Shown here: one piece after another, positions 14,682-22,163 of the stretch | How the letters are laid out: each line of letters opens with the position of its first letter | How positions within the stretch are numbered: position 1 is the first letter of the stretch | NCBI GenBank assembly: GCA_035934535.1 | Contig: DASYXS010000176.1 | Coordinates: 1-28,561 of the forward strand | Source of the DNA: DASSJF01 sp035934535 | Lineage (GTDB): Bacteria > Sysuimicrobiota > Sysuimicrobiia > Sysuimicrobiales > Segetimicrobiaceae | DNA: 28,561 nucleotides | Reading direction: 5' to 3' | The notes under the pieces: model-generated | What the model saw: only the letters and a program-made list of their open reading frames with translations | Database searches by the model: none | What the model was told of the DNA's origin: nothing | Made by a program: the position numbers and the translations under genes

Positions 14682-15341
14682 CTACGGTGCGCCGGACTTG
14701 TGCTGGCTGCCCGGGCTGGTGCCGGTGCTGCCGCCGGACGAACTGCCGGTGCCGGGCGCGGCGCCGCCCGAGCCGGCCGTTCCGCTTCGCCAGACGATCG
14801 TACCGGACTCGTCGCTCAGATCGACGATGGGCGTGCCGCCGGTTGTCCATCCGGCGTAGACGCGGTCTTTGCCGCGCTCGTCGCTGAGCACCAACTGCGG
14901 GGTCTGCAACTGCACGCCGAAGCCGAAGTACGTACGCATCGTTCCCGCGGGGTCAGAAAGTGTAAGCTGGGCATCACCGTGCTCGACATTAAAACCCACG
15001 TTCACCCGCGGGCGCTCCGTCTCGTCCGCCAAGTAGAAGAGCGGTGAGGCCGGCTGGGTCCCGAAACCGAAGCGCAACCGGACCTTGCCTGTGTCGTCGT
15101 TGATCCAGATGCCTGGCCGGTTGTTGGTATCGCTGGCCAGGACGATCCGCTGCCGGTTGTTCTGATCCACGAGTACGAGCGCATGCGTCGACAACGACGC
15201 GGACTGCGACTGCGCCTGCCGTGCGCCGCTCCAAAGCACCGCCACGATCACCGCGGCGGCGAGCCCGGCCAGCCACACAATGCGGGTCCGGCGCTCGAAC
15301 CGGGCGAGATCACGCTGCAACGCCTCGAGTTCTTTCTCCAC
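14682..15341 (-). CDS. Membrane-anchored repeat protein A, function unknown
   Basis: A 219-residue protein I do not recognise as a named family. Residues 1-20 are a charged, coiled-coil-like helix (MEKELEALQRDLARFERRTR), 21-38 a single membrane helix, and the rest is probably extracytoplasmic. From residue 57 five repeats of about 24 residues follow the pattern D-x-x-G-K-x-R-x-x-x-G-F/W...P-x-L-x-L; examples start DDTGKVRLRFGF and DERGKDRVYAGW, and a sixth half-unit is DESGTIVW. This regular strand-turn pattern suggests a beta-solenoid or stacked-sheet fold. The C-terminus is a Gly/Ser/Thr linker rich in GSSSGG. It lies 12 bases downstream of a paralogue with the same layout, so the two arose by tandem duplication. 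Repeat-based surface display or binding is a guess. Confidence 0.75.
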   Translation of the reverse strand: MEKELEALQRDLARFERRTRIVWLAGLAAAVIVAVLWSGARQAQSQSASLSTHALVLVDQNNRQRIVLASDTNNRPGIWINDDTGKVRLRFGFGTQPASPLFYLADETERPRVNVGFNVEHGDAQLTLSDPAGTMRTYFGFGVQLQTPQLVLSDERGKDRVYAGWTTGGTPIVDLSDESGTIVWRSGTAGSGGAAPGTGSSSGGSTGTSPGSQHKSGAP

Positions 15342-15353
15342 GGGGCTTCCTCC

Positions 15354-15923
15354 CTACGGCGCCGACCAGAGCGTCTTGCCGGACTCGTCGCTGACCAGGA
15401 CGACCGGCTTCTCGGCGGTGCTCCAGCCGAGGTAGATGCGGTCCGTTCCCTTTTCGTCGGCGAGATCCAGCTGCGGCGTCGGCGCGCCGCTGGCCGCGAA
15501 GCCGAGGAAGCCGCGCTGCTTGCCGTTTTCGTCGAGCAGCACGACCTGGGGCGTGTTGCGCTCGATGCTGAATCCCATGCTGAGCCGCAGCCGGCCCGTT
15601 TCATCGTTGAGCCCGATCAGCGGACGGCCGACTTCCTTCCCGAAGCCGATGAACATCCGGTCTTTGCCGGCGTCGTCCCGCAACCAGATCGCCGGGCGGT
15701 TGTTGGTGTCGAACGACAGGACGATGCGGTCCTTTCCGTTTTGATCCTGCACCGCGATCCGCCGCGCCACCAGCGCGGACGATTGGGATTGTGCCTGCTG
15801 CGCGCCAATCCACAACACCGCGATCGCGATCACCGCCACGAGCCAGCTCAACGACGTCATACGGAGCCTGCGTTCCGCGCGCGCCAACCGCGCCCGCATC
15901 GCCTGGATATCCTGGGGTCCCAC
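15354..15923 (-). CDS. Membrane-anchored repeat protein B, paralogue of A
   Basis: A 189-residue protein with the same plan as its downstream neighbour: a cytoplasmic helix (IQAMRARLARAERRLR), a membrane helix (LSWLVAVIAIAVLWIGAQQ), then repeats DQNGKDRIVLSFDTNNRP, DDAGKDRMFIGFGKEVGRP, DETGRLRLSMGFS, DENGKQRGFLGFAASGAP, DEKGTDRIYLGW and a final half-unit DESGKTLW. Each unit places D/E-x-G-K/R-x-R before a hydrophobic strand and a G-F/W turn. The paralogues differ mainly in the C-terminus: B ends after the last unit, while A has a Gly/Ser tail. GTG at 15923 was chosen because gaggagg lies about 9 bases upstream and it gives the shared N-terminus. It follows the dpp operon after 112 bases that contain a hairpin, so co-transcription is uncertain. 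Confidence 0.77.
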   Translation of the reverse strand: MGPQDIQAMRARLARAERRLRMTSLSWLVAVIAIAVLWIGAQQAQSQSSALVARRIAVQDQNGKDRIVLSFDTNNRPAIWLRDDAGKDRMFIGFGKEVGRPLIGLNDETGRLRLSMGFSIERNTPQVVLLDENGKQRGFLGFAASGAPTPQLDLADEKGTDRIYLGWSTAEKPVVLVSDESGKTLWSAP

Positions 15924-15975
15924 GTTGTTGCCTCCTCTGGTGCGTCGATTGACCGCGTCTCCGACATCCAAATAC

Positions 15976-15996
15976 GGGCCGCCGGCGCGGCGGCCC
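15976..15996 (-). terminator. GC-rich hairpin after the ABC permease gene
   Basis: gggccgccg (15976-15984) and cggcggccc (15988-15996) form a perfect 9-bp stem with a 3-base loop between the dppC-like stop and repeat protein B. Only a weak T-run follows on the minus strand, so it may be a partial terminator or mRNA-end stabiliser. Confidence 0.5.
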
Positions 15997-16035
15997 TGCC
16001 CGGTGCGGATAGTCGTTCGGGTGATCGTGCGGGCG

Positions 16036-16920
16036 TCAGTCCCGCAGGCGCGGGTCGAGCGCGTCGCGGATGCCGTCGCCGAGCAGGTTGAAGCCGAGGA
16101 CGGCGACCGAGATCGTGAGCCCGGGCGCCAGCACGAGCTGCGGCGCCACGCCCAAGAAGTCGCGCGCCGTCGCGAGCATCGCGCCCCACTCCGGTGTCGG
16201 CGGCTGGACGCCGAGCCCGAGGAAGCTGAGCGACGAGGCAATCAGGATCGCGGTGCCGATGCGGAGGCTGGCCAGCACCAGCATCGACGGCAGCGCGACC
16301 GGAAACAGGTGCCGCGCCATGATGCGGCTGCTGCGCGCCCCGAGCGCACGCGCGGCCATCACGAACTCCTGGGCCATCGCCGAGAGCGCCGGACCGCGCA
16401 CGAGGCGCGCGAAGGTCGGAATGCTGTAGAGGCCGACCGCCAGGATGACATTCCAGAGCCCCGGGCCGAGCGCCGCGGCGATCGCGATCGCCAGCAGAAA
16501 CCCCGGAAACGCCAGGATGATGTCCACGACGCGCATGGAGATATTGTCGAACTGCCTGCCGTAGAAGGCCGCCGCGATCCCCCAGGCCGAGCCCAGGAGC
16601 GCACCCAGGCATGTCGCGACGAGGCCCATCCCGAGGGAGTAGCGGGTGGCGGCGATGAGCCGGCTCAGGATATCGCGGCCGAAATCGTCGGTCCCGAACG
16701 GGTGCGTGGGCGACGGCGGTGTCAGCGTGTGGTTGTAGTCGACGGCCGCCGGCGAGTACGGCGAGATCCACGAGCCCCCGAGCATCGCGAGCAGAAACAC
16801 CGCGGTGATCACGCCGCCGGCGACCGCGGTGCGCCGCCGCACGAAGCGGCTCCACGACCGCGCGCGCGGCCGCCGCCGCGCCGCCGCCACCGGAGCGGGA
16901 AGGACCGCGGCGCTACGCAT
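16036..16920 (-). CDS. Dipeptide/oligopeptide/nickel-type ABC transporter permease (DppC-like)
   Basis: A 294-residue inner-membrane permease. A basic N-terminus and first membrane helix (TAVAGGVITAVFLLAML) precede the periplasmic HPFGTDDFGRDILSRLIAATRYSLGMGL, the hallmark of DppC/OppC. The cytoplasmic EAA loop reads EFVMAARALGARSSRIMARHLFP, which contacts the ATPase. Late helices include SSLSFLGLGVQPPTPEWGAML, also typical. The ATG overlaps the stop of the DppB-like gene, so the two are coupled. The protein pairs with DppB to form the membrane channel; no matching ATPase genes lie in the window. The substrate may be a peptide, nickel or other small solute. Confidence 0.93.
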   Translation of the reverse strand: MRSAAVLPAPVAAARRRPRARSWSRFVRRRTAVAGGVITAVFLLAMLGGSWISPYSPAAVDYNHTLTPPSPTHPFGTDDFGRDILSRLIAATRYSLGMGLVATCLGALLGSAWGIAAAFYGRQFDNISMRVVDIILAFPGFLLAIAIAAALGPGLWNVILAVGLYSIPTFARLVRGPALSAMAQEFVMAARALGARSSRIMARHLFPVALPSMLVLASLRIGTAILIASSLSFLGLGVQPPTPEWGAMLATARDFLGVAPQLVLAPGLTISVAVLGFNLLGDGIRDALDPRLRD

Positions 16921-17836
16921 AGCTGACCCGTGGGTCGAGCGCCGCGTACAGCAGGTCGACGACGAGGTTGATCAGCAGAAACTCGAGCGCGAACAGCAAA
17001 ATCTCCGCCGTCAGCACGGGGTAGTCGCGAAACGAGATCGATTGAATCAGGAGCCATCCGAGACCGGGATACGTGAACACGGTCTCGACGATGATCGCGC
17101 CGCTCAGCACGAACCCGAACTGCAGCCCGACCAGCGTGAGGACCGGGATCAGCGCGTTGCGCAGCGAGTGGCGCGCGAGCACCCACGGTTCCCGCACGCC
17201 CTTCGCGCGCGCGGTCCGCACGAAGTCCTCGCCGAGCACTTCCAGGAGACTGCTGCGGGTGAAGCGCGCGATCGCCGCGGCCGCCCCCACGCCCAGCGTA
17301 ACGGAGGGCAGGACGAGGCTCCGCAGGCCCGCCGTCGTCCCGCCCGTGGGGAACCAGTGCAGATCCACGGCGAAGAGATAGATGAGGAGCAGCCCGAGGA
17401 AGAACGACGGCGTGCTGACGCCGAGGACCGACCCCACGGTGCTGACGTAGTCACCGAGCGAATTGCGGCGCACCGCCTGGAGAACCCCCACCCCCATCCC
17501 GAGCACCACGGCGAGCACCGTGCTGGCCAGCGAGAGGACGAGCGTCGGCTGCACGTAGTGGGAGATGATCGGCCCGACGGGTTCCCGCGTCCGGTAGGAG
17601 CGGCCGAAGTCGCCGGCGAGGGCGCCGCGCACGAAAATGACGTAGCGCACCGGCCAGGGCTGGTCGAGCCCGAGGCGCGCGCGCATCGCCTGCACATCCT
17701 CGAGGGTGGCGTCCGGTCCCGCCAGCAGGCGAGCGGGATCTCCCGGGAGGGCCTGATTGAAGACGAACGTCCCGAGCGAGACGCCAAAGAGAATCGGAAT
17801 CATCTGCCAGAGACGCTGGCCGATAAATCGAAGCAC
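16913..17836 (-). CDS. Dipeptide/oligopeptide/nickel-type ABC transporter permease (DppB-like)
   Basis: A 307-residue permease. The N-terminus MLRFIGQRLWQMIPILFGVSLGTFVFNQALPGDPA is the standard DppB opening, followed by LGLDQPWPVRYVIFVRGALAGDFGRSYRTREPVGPII. The EAA loop reads DFVRTARAKGVREPWVLARHSLRNALIPVLTLVG, and the C-terminal part has the usual GAIIVETVFTYPGLGWLLIQSISFRDYPVL. Six membrane helices are expected. It is separated from the binding-protein gene by 63 bases holding a perfect hairpin and overlaps dppC by eight bases. Confidence 0.94.
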   Translation of the reverse strand: MLRFIGQRLWQMIPILFGVSLGTFVFNQALPGDPARLLAGPDATLEDVQAMRARLGLDQPWPVRYVIFVRGALAGDFGRSYRTREPVGPIISHYVQPTLVLSLASTVLAVVLGMGVGVLQAVRRNSLGDYVSTVGSVLGVSTPSFFLGLLLIYLFAVDLHWFPTGGTTAGLRSLVLPSVTLGVGAAAAIARFTRSSLLEVLGEDFVRTARAKGVREPWVLARHSLRNALIPVLTLVGLQFGFVLSGAIIVETVFTYPGLGWLLIQSISFRDYPVLTAEILLFALEFLLINLVVDLLYAALDPRVSYA

Positions 17837-17864
17837 GGGCGCCCTTCGGGAGGGAGCGCGGCAC

Positions 17865-17885
17865 CCGGCGGGGGTCGCCCGCCGG
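17865..17885 (-). terminator. Intercistronic hairpin between binding protein and permease genes
   Basis: ccggcggg (17865-17872) pairs perfectly with cccgccgg (17878-17885) across a 5-base loop. A hairpin in this position often lets the binding protein be made in excess over the permeases, by partial termination or by protecting the upstream mRNA; this role is inferred. Confidence 0.5.
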
Positions 17886-17899
17886 ATGCCGCCGTGATC

Positions 17900-19459
17900 C
17901 TAGTGTCCGATCAATTCCGCGTTGCGCAGGTCGACGATCCCATCGCCCAGCGTGAACATCCCTTTGACGGTGTTGCGCATCGCCGACAGGATCTGCGTGT
18001 TCTGCGCCCAGATCCACGGGGTGTCATTCCAAATCAACCGATCGGCCTCCGCGTAGGCGGCGGTGCGCTTGCGCTGATCGGCCGTCGACAGCGCGGCCCG
18101 GATCAGCGCGTCCACCTGGGGATTCTTGTAAAAGGCCAAATTGAACAGCACCGGCGGCCACGATTCGCTCGCGAAATTGGGCCGCAGCGCCCAGTCCGCG
18201 TCGCCCGTGGACGGCGACCAGCCGACGAGAATCATCTGAAGCTGGTTCTCCTTGAGGGGCTTGTACTGAAGCGCGCTGAGCGTCCCCACCTCCATCGGCG
18301 TCGTCTGCACCTGCACGCCGACCTGGGCCAGCTGCTGCTGGATGAATTCGATCATTCGGACCGACTCCGTCCGGTTGGTCGACCACAGCACCGTCCGGAA
18401 GCCGTGCGCGAAACCTGCTTCGTTGAGGAGGGCTTTCGCCTTCGCGAGATCGTACGGCCAGCCGCCCTTCTGCACCGGCCCCGGGTAGCTCGCGTCGCCC
18501 GGCGCCATCGGCGCCTCCATCGGCCGCGCGGTACCCGCCAAGACCGCCTTGATCATCGCGTTCTTGTCGACGGCATAGTTTAGCGCCTGGCGGACCTGCA
18601 GGATGTTGAACGGCGCGTGCTGGGTGTTCATCGCGATGCCGCCGGCGAAGATGCTCCAGCGCTTCGGCACCTCCACCCCCTGCGCCCGCGAGACGGCTTC
18701 GAGCTGCACGCCGGGCACCGGATAGATGTACTGCGCCTCCCCGCTCAGAAGGAGCGCCACGCGACTGGCGTCCTCGGTGACGAATCGGATGACCAGCCGG
18801 TCCACCTTCGGCTCGCCGCTCTGCCAGAAGTTCGGGTTGCGCTCGAGGACGATCTGCTGGCCGGGCGCCCAGCTCACGAACCGGAACGGCCCCGAGCCCA
18901 CCGGATGCCGTGCGATCGCATCCTCGCCCTGCTTGATGAGCGCCGGGCTGAGGACCCGGCTGCTGGGGTGCGCGAAGTTGAAGAGCATCGCGCCGAACGG
19001 CTGCTTGAGCGTGAAGCGCACGGTGGTCGGGTTCACGACATCGATCGACTGGATCATCTCGTAGAGGTTGTACTTCTTGAGCTTGTGCGCGGCGTCGCGC
19101 GCGCGATCGAAGTTCACCTTGACGGCCTCGGCATCGAGCGGCGTGCCGTCCTGGAACTTGACGTTGGGGCGCAGATGAAACGTAAAGACCTTCGCGTCGG
19201 GCGACGCCTCCCACGACGTCGCGAGCTGCGGGATCGCCTTCATGTCGGAGTCGAATCCGAGCAGCCCGTCGTAGACCTCCCGTTCAACGCCCAGCGACAG
19301 GTTGTCGTTGGAGTCCTCGGGATCGAGGCTGATCGCGTCCGCGTACAGCCCCACAGTGATGGTGCGCGGCGCCTGCGCGCCGGCCGGCAGCCGGGCCGGC
19401 GCGAGCGCCCAAGCCGCGGTGCAGAGAACGACAAGCAGAACCAGCATCCGCCTTGTCAT
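17900..19459 (-). CDS. ABC transporter substrate-binding protein, family 5 (DppA-like)
   Basis: A 519-residue extracytoplasmic binding protein. It has a Sec signal peptide, MTRRMLVLLVVLCTAAWALAP, ending near AGAQA, and no lipobox cysteine, so it looks like a soluble periplasmic protein rather than a lipoprotein. The mature part follows the SBP_bac_5 pattern: ITVGLYADAISLDPEDSND, EREVYDGLLGFD, ATSWEASPDAKVFTFHLRPNVKFQDGTPLDAEAVKVNFDRARD, then VGSGPFRFVSWAPGQ and VRQALNYAVDKNAMI. Binds peptides or a related solute for the permeases downstream. ATG at 19459 is favoured by gaggagggag 8 bases upstream; a GTG at 19465 is possible. A gcg-rich hairpin (19503-19518) precedes the gene. Confidence 0.93.
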   Translation of the reverse strand: MTRRMLVLLVVLCTAAWALAPARLPAGAQAPRTITVGLYADAISLDPEDSNDNLSLGVEREVYDGLLGFDSDMKAIPQLATSWEASPDAKVFTFHLRPNVKFQDGTPLDAEAVKVNFDRARDAAHKLKKYNLYEMIQSIDVVNPTTVRFTLKQPFGAMLFNFAHPSSRVLSPALIKQGEDAIARHPVGSGPFRFVSWAPGQQIVLERNPNFWQSGEPKVDRLVIRFVTEDASRVALLLSGEAQYIYPVPGVQLEAVSRAQGVEVPKRWSIFAGGIAMNTQHAPFNILQVRQALNYAVDKNAMIKAVLAGTARPMEAPMAPGDASYPGPVQKGGWPYDLAKAKALLNEAGFAHGFRTVLWSTNRTESVRMIEFIQQQLAQVGVQVQTTPMEVGTLSALQYKPLKENQLQMILVGWSPSTGDADWALRPNFASESWPPVLFNLAFYKNPQVDALIRAALSTADQRKRTAAYAEADRLIWNDTPWIWAQNTQILSAMRNTVKGMFTLGDGIVDLRNAELIGH

Positions 19460-19546
19460 GATCACCGCTCCCTCCTCGTACAGGGGTGAACCGCCCGTCC
19501 CCGTCGCGGGGGCGCGACCGGCAGGGCGAACCTACAACGATACGCC

Positions 19547-20515
19547 TCACAACACCTGCTTCAAACGGTCCAGGTCCACGTTCCCGCCGCTCACCATCGC
19601 CGCCACGCGGGCGTCCGCCCGGACCGCGACGCGACGCGCGAGCAGAGCGGCGATTCCAGCGGCCCCGGCCGGCTCGGCCAGCAGCTTCGCGTACTGAAGC
19701 ACGGCCCGGACGCCGTCCGCGATCTCCTCGTCGGACACGAGCACCACTTCATCCACCAGCGCGCGCACGTGCGCGAGGGTGCGGTCGCCGGCGATCGGCG
19801 CCGTGAGCCCGTCGGCGATCGTCGCGACGCGCTCGAGGCGGACCGGACGCCTCGCCCGCAAGGCGTCTGTCACCGTCGGCGCGCCCTCGGGCTCGACGCC
19901 GACGACGCGGGCCGAGGCGCGCGTCCGCTTGACCGCGGCCGCGATGCCGGAGATCAGTCCGCCGCCGCCGACCGGCACAATGACCAGGTCGACCTCGGGC
20001 AGATCCTCCAAAATTTCAAGCCCTACCGTGCCCTGGCCGGCGATCACAAACGGATCGTCGTACGGGTGCACGAGCGTGAGCCCGCGCGACTCCCGCAACT
20101 CGTGCATTTTGTCGAGCGCCTCGTGCACCGTGCCGTGCAAGATCACCTCGGCGCCGTAGCCGCGGCTCGCCGTGACTTTCGCCGGGCTGGCGCTCTCCGG
20201 CATCACGACCACGCACCGCAGGCCCTCCACGGCGGCCGCGTAGGCGAGCGCCTGCGCGTGGTTGCCGGCGGAGATCGTGATGAGCCCCCGCCGCTTCTCC
20301 TCGGGCGTGAGGCTGCGGAGCTTGTTGAGCACGCCCCGCGGCTTGAACGACCCCGTCTTTTGGAAGTTCTCGGCCTTCAAGAAAAGCCGTGTCCCGGTCC
20401 GGCGGCCGAGCAGCGTGGCGGAGAGCAGCGGGGTGCGGTGCACGCGGCCGGCGATGACCGCCCGGGCGCGGCGCACGTCGTCGAGGGAGACGAGCGAGGA
20501 AGCGGTCACGCGCAC
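19547..20515 (-). CDS. Threonine/serine dehydratase-like PLP enzyme
   Basis: A 322-residue fold-type II PLP enzyme. Lys58 in KTGSFKPRG is the cofactor lysine, preceded by LFLKAENFQ. SAGNHAQALA (82-91) is the substrate loop, VPVGGGGLISG the phosphate-binding glycine loop, and MVSGGNVDL near the end holds the Ser that contacts the pyridine ring. It is about the length of catabolic/biosynthetic threonine dehydratases without an ACT regulatory domain; it could also be a serine racemase or 3-hydroxyaspartate dehydratase, which look alike. GTG at 20515 or 20509 are possible starts. It lies 87 bases upstream of the dppA-like gene on the same strand, so the enzyme could act on imported material, but the gap holds a hairpin and co-transcription is uncertain. 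Confidence 0.9.
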   Translation of the reverse strand: MRVTASSLVSLDDVRRARAVIAGRVHRTPLLSATLLGRRTGTRLFLKAENFQKTGSFKPRGVLNKLRSLTPEEKRRGLITISAGNHAQALAYAAAVEGLRCVVVMPESASPAKVTASRGYGAEVILHGTVHEALDKMHELRESRGLTLVHPYDDPFVIAGQGTVGLEILEDLPEVDLVIVPVGGGGLISGIAAAVKRTRASARVVGVEPEGAPTVTDALRARRPVRLERVATIADGLTAPIAGDRTLAHVRALVDEVVLVSDEEIADGVRAVLQYAKLLAEPAGAAGIAALLARRVAVRADARVAAMVSGGNVDLDRLKQVL

Positions 20516-20620
20516 AGATACGGTCGCGTCGCGCCGGAGCCCTTGTTGTGATTACATCGTTGCCGGCCGCGCGCCGGCAGGCAGAAAGGAGTCGCCGCGG
20601 GCGCCGGGGTAGCAGTCGGC

Positions 20621-21655
20621 GTGAGTCCCGAACGCACCAAGCCGTCCGCGCCCAGCCAGCCCGTCAACCGCATCGCCGACCGGTGGTTCCCGATCGCGGC
20701 GGACGGCCGGTCGCTCCGGATGCCGCTGTTCGCCACAGGGGATGTTCTGGCGCCGCACCCGACCGTGGCGCGGCTTGTCATCATGATCAACGGTACGCTC
20801 CGGAACGCCGACGTCTACTTCGGCAGCACGGTCGCCGCCGCGGCCGCCGCCGGCGCCGGGGCGGACGGGACCCTGATCGCCGCGCCGCAGTTTCTTGCGA
20901 CGCCGGACGCGGAGAAGTTCGCACTCGGCCCCGGCACCCCGTATTGGACGCCGGAGGGCTGGAAGATCGGCGACCGCGCCGTGCATCCGGAGCACGGCCC
21001 GTCCTCATACGCGGTGATCGACGCGATGCTCACCGCGGCGCTGGACCGCAACCGGTTCCCGGCGCTGCGGGCGGTCGTTGTCGCGGGACACTCCGCGGGC
21101 GGGCAGTTTGTCCACCGGTACGTCGCGTTCAATCGCGTCCACGCGGCGCTCCGCCGCGCGGGCCTCGCGGTGCGCTACGTCGTCTCGAACCCGTCCTCGT
21201 ACCTCTACTTTGACGCGCGCCGCCTCGACGGCGACCGGGACCTCGTCCCGTATCCCCGCGAGCGGTGCGAGGACTTCAACCGGTACCGGTACGGGCTCGA
21301 AGAGCCGAACGAGTACGGGGCCGCGGCGCTCGCCGCCTTCGGCGGCGGCGCCGCGGCCGGCGCCATGGTCCACGAGTACGGCCGGCGCGAGGTGGCCTAC
21401 CTGCTCGGCGAGGCGGACGCGGATCCCAACAGCGATTCGCTCGACCGGTCGTGCGGGGCGATGGCGCAGGGCGCGACGCGCCTCGAGCGCGGGCAGCGCT
21501 ACTTCCGCTACGTGCAGGCGCTCCTCGGCCCCGAGGTCCTCGCGACGCACTCGCTCCACATCGTGCCGGGCGTCGGGCACGATCACCGGGCGATGTTCAT
21601 GTCGTCCGGCGGCCTCGCCCTCCTGTTCGGCGACGGCCGCGCCGGCGCGAAGTAG
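20621..21655 (+). CDS. Alpha/beta hydrolase-like protein
   Basis: A 344-residue protein with alpha/beta-hydrolase marks. Strand RLVIMINGTLRNADVYF probably gives the oxyanion region, and VVVAGHSAGGQFVHRY holds the nucleophile elbow with S158. The late GVGHDH near residue 322 would supply the catalytic His; the acid may be the Asp of the ADADPNSDS loop. No signal peptide, so cytoplasmic. A polyalanine-rich segment (VAAAAAAGAG) is present in the cap region. The substrate is unknown; esterase, lipase or poly(hydroxyalkanoate) depolymerase-like activity are options. The GTG start has only a weak ribosome-binding site (a better aaggag lies 30 bases away). Divergent from the dehydratase gene across 105 bases. 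Confidence 0.75.
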   Translation: MSPERTKPSAPSQPVNRIADRWFPIAADGRSLRMPLFATGDVLAPHPTVARLVIMINGTLRNADVYFGSTVAAAAAAGAGADGTLIAAPQFLATPDAEKFALGPGTPYWTPEGWKIGDRAVHPEHGPSSYAVIDAMLTAALDRNRFPALRAVVVAGHSAGGQFVHRYVAFNRVHAALRRAGLAVRYVVSNPSSYLYFDARRLDGDRDLVPYPRERCEDFNRYRYGLEEPNEYGAAALAAFGGGAAAGAMVHEYGRREVAYLLGEADADPNSDSLDRSCGAMAQGATRLERGQRYFRYVQALLGPEVLATHSLHIVPGVGHDHRAMFMSSGGLALLFGDGRAGAK

Positions 21656-21731
21656 GTTCGATCCGATCGGGACCCTGGCCCAGACGGCGGCCGGCTTTGA
21701 CCGCGCCGCCGCACACTCGGAGGTGATGCCG

Positions 21732-22055
21732 ATGGTTTACGAGCTCCGTGTCTACCGCTGCATGCCCGGACGAAAGGCCGACGTGCTCGCACGGTTTCGC
21801 GACGTCACGATGCGCATGTTCAAAAAACACGGCATCCACGTGGTCGGCTTCTGGGAGACGATCGTAGGTGAGGTCGATGAGCTCGTCTACATCACGCGCT
21901 ACCAAGACTGGGAAGATCGCGAGAAGCGGTGGGGCGCCTTTCAGGGCGATCCGGAGTGGCAGACCGCGCGGAACAAGAGCCACGAGCGCGGCTTCATCGT
22001 GGAAAGTATCCGCACCGCGATGCTGCAGGCGACGGACTTCTCGCCGGCGGTGTGA
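21732..22055 (+). CDS. NIPSNAP-family protein
   Basis: A 107-residue single-domain protein: MVYELRVYRCMPGRKADVLARFRDVTMRMFKKHGIHVVGFWETIVGEVDELVYITRYQDWEDREKRWGAF with QGDPEWQTARNKS following. The pattern YELRxY...GR...L..RF...LF.KHG, GFW and D-P-E-W is the NIPSNAP signature; the fold is a dimeric ferredoxin-like barrel. The family's biochemical role in bacteria is undefined. ggagg at 21719-21723 lies 8 bases before the ATG at 21732; the ATG at 21726 is too near it. It follows the hydrolase gene by 76 bases on the same strand. Confidence 0.86.
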   Translation: MVYELRVYRCMPGRKADVLARFRDVTMRMFKKHGIHVVGFWETIVGEVDELVYITRYQDWEDREKRWGAFQGDPEWQTARNKSHERGFIVESIRTAMLQATDFSPAV

Positions 22056-22064
22056 CCGGACCCG

Positions 22065-22143
22065 CTAACCTTTGACCGCGCCGGCCGTGAGCCCCTTGAT
22101 GAACTGCTGCGACATGACGACCTGCAGGATGACAACCGCCCGG
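22065..22143 (-). pseudogene. C-terminal remnant of a carbohydrate-type ABC permease
   Basis: On the minus strand these bases read VVILQVVMSQQFIKGLTAG followed by AVKG and a stop. The ending Q-x-F-I/V-x-G-L-T-x-G-A-V-K-G is the very conserved C-terminus of MalG/UgpE-type sugar ABC permeases. The rest of that gene is absent: the plus-strand PP-loop gene starts 21 bases beyond the scrap. So this is a fossil of a sugar transporter removed by deletion or recombination at this site. Confidence 0.75.
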
Positions 22144-22163
22144 GAATCGGCTAGGCTGGGGAC

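Noticed and set aside
16805..18583. A 592-codon plus-strand open frame
   Set aside because: It is antisense to the ABC transporter genes, rich in Arg, Asp and His, and has no domain; long antisense frames are expected at this GC content.
22056..22163. A regulatory leader in front of the PP-loop gene
   Set aside because: The stretch is better explained as the C-terminal scrap of a sugar ABC permease on the other strand.
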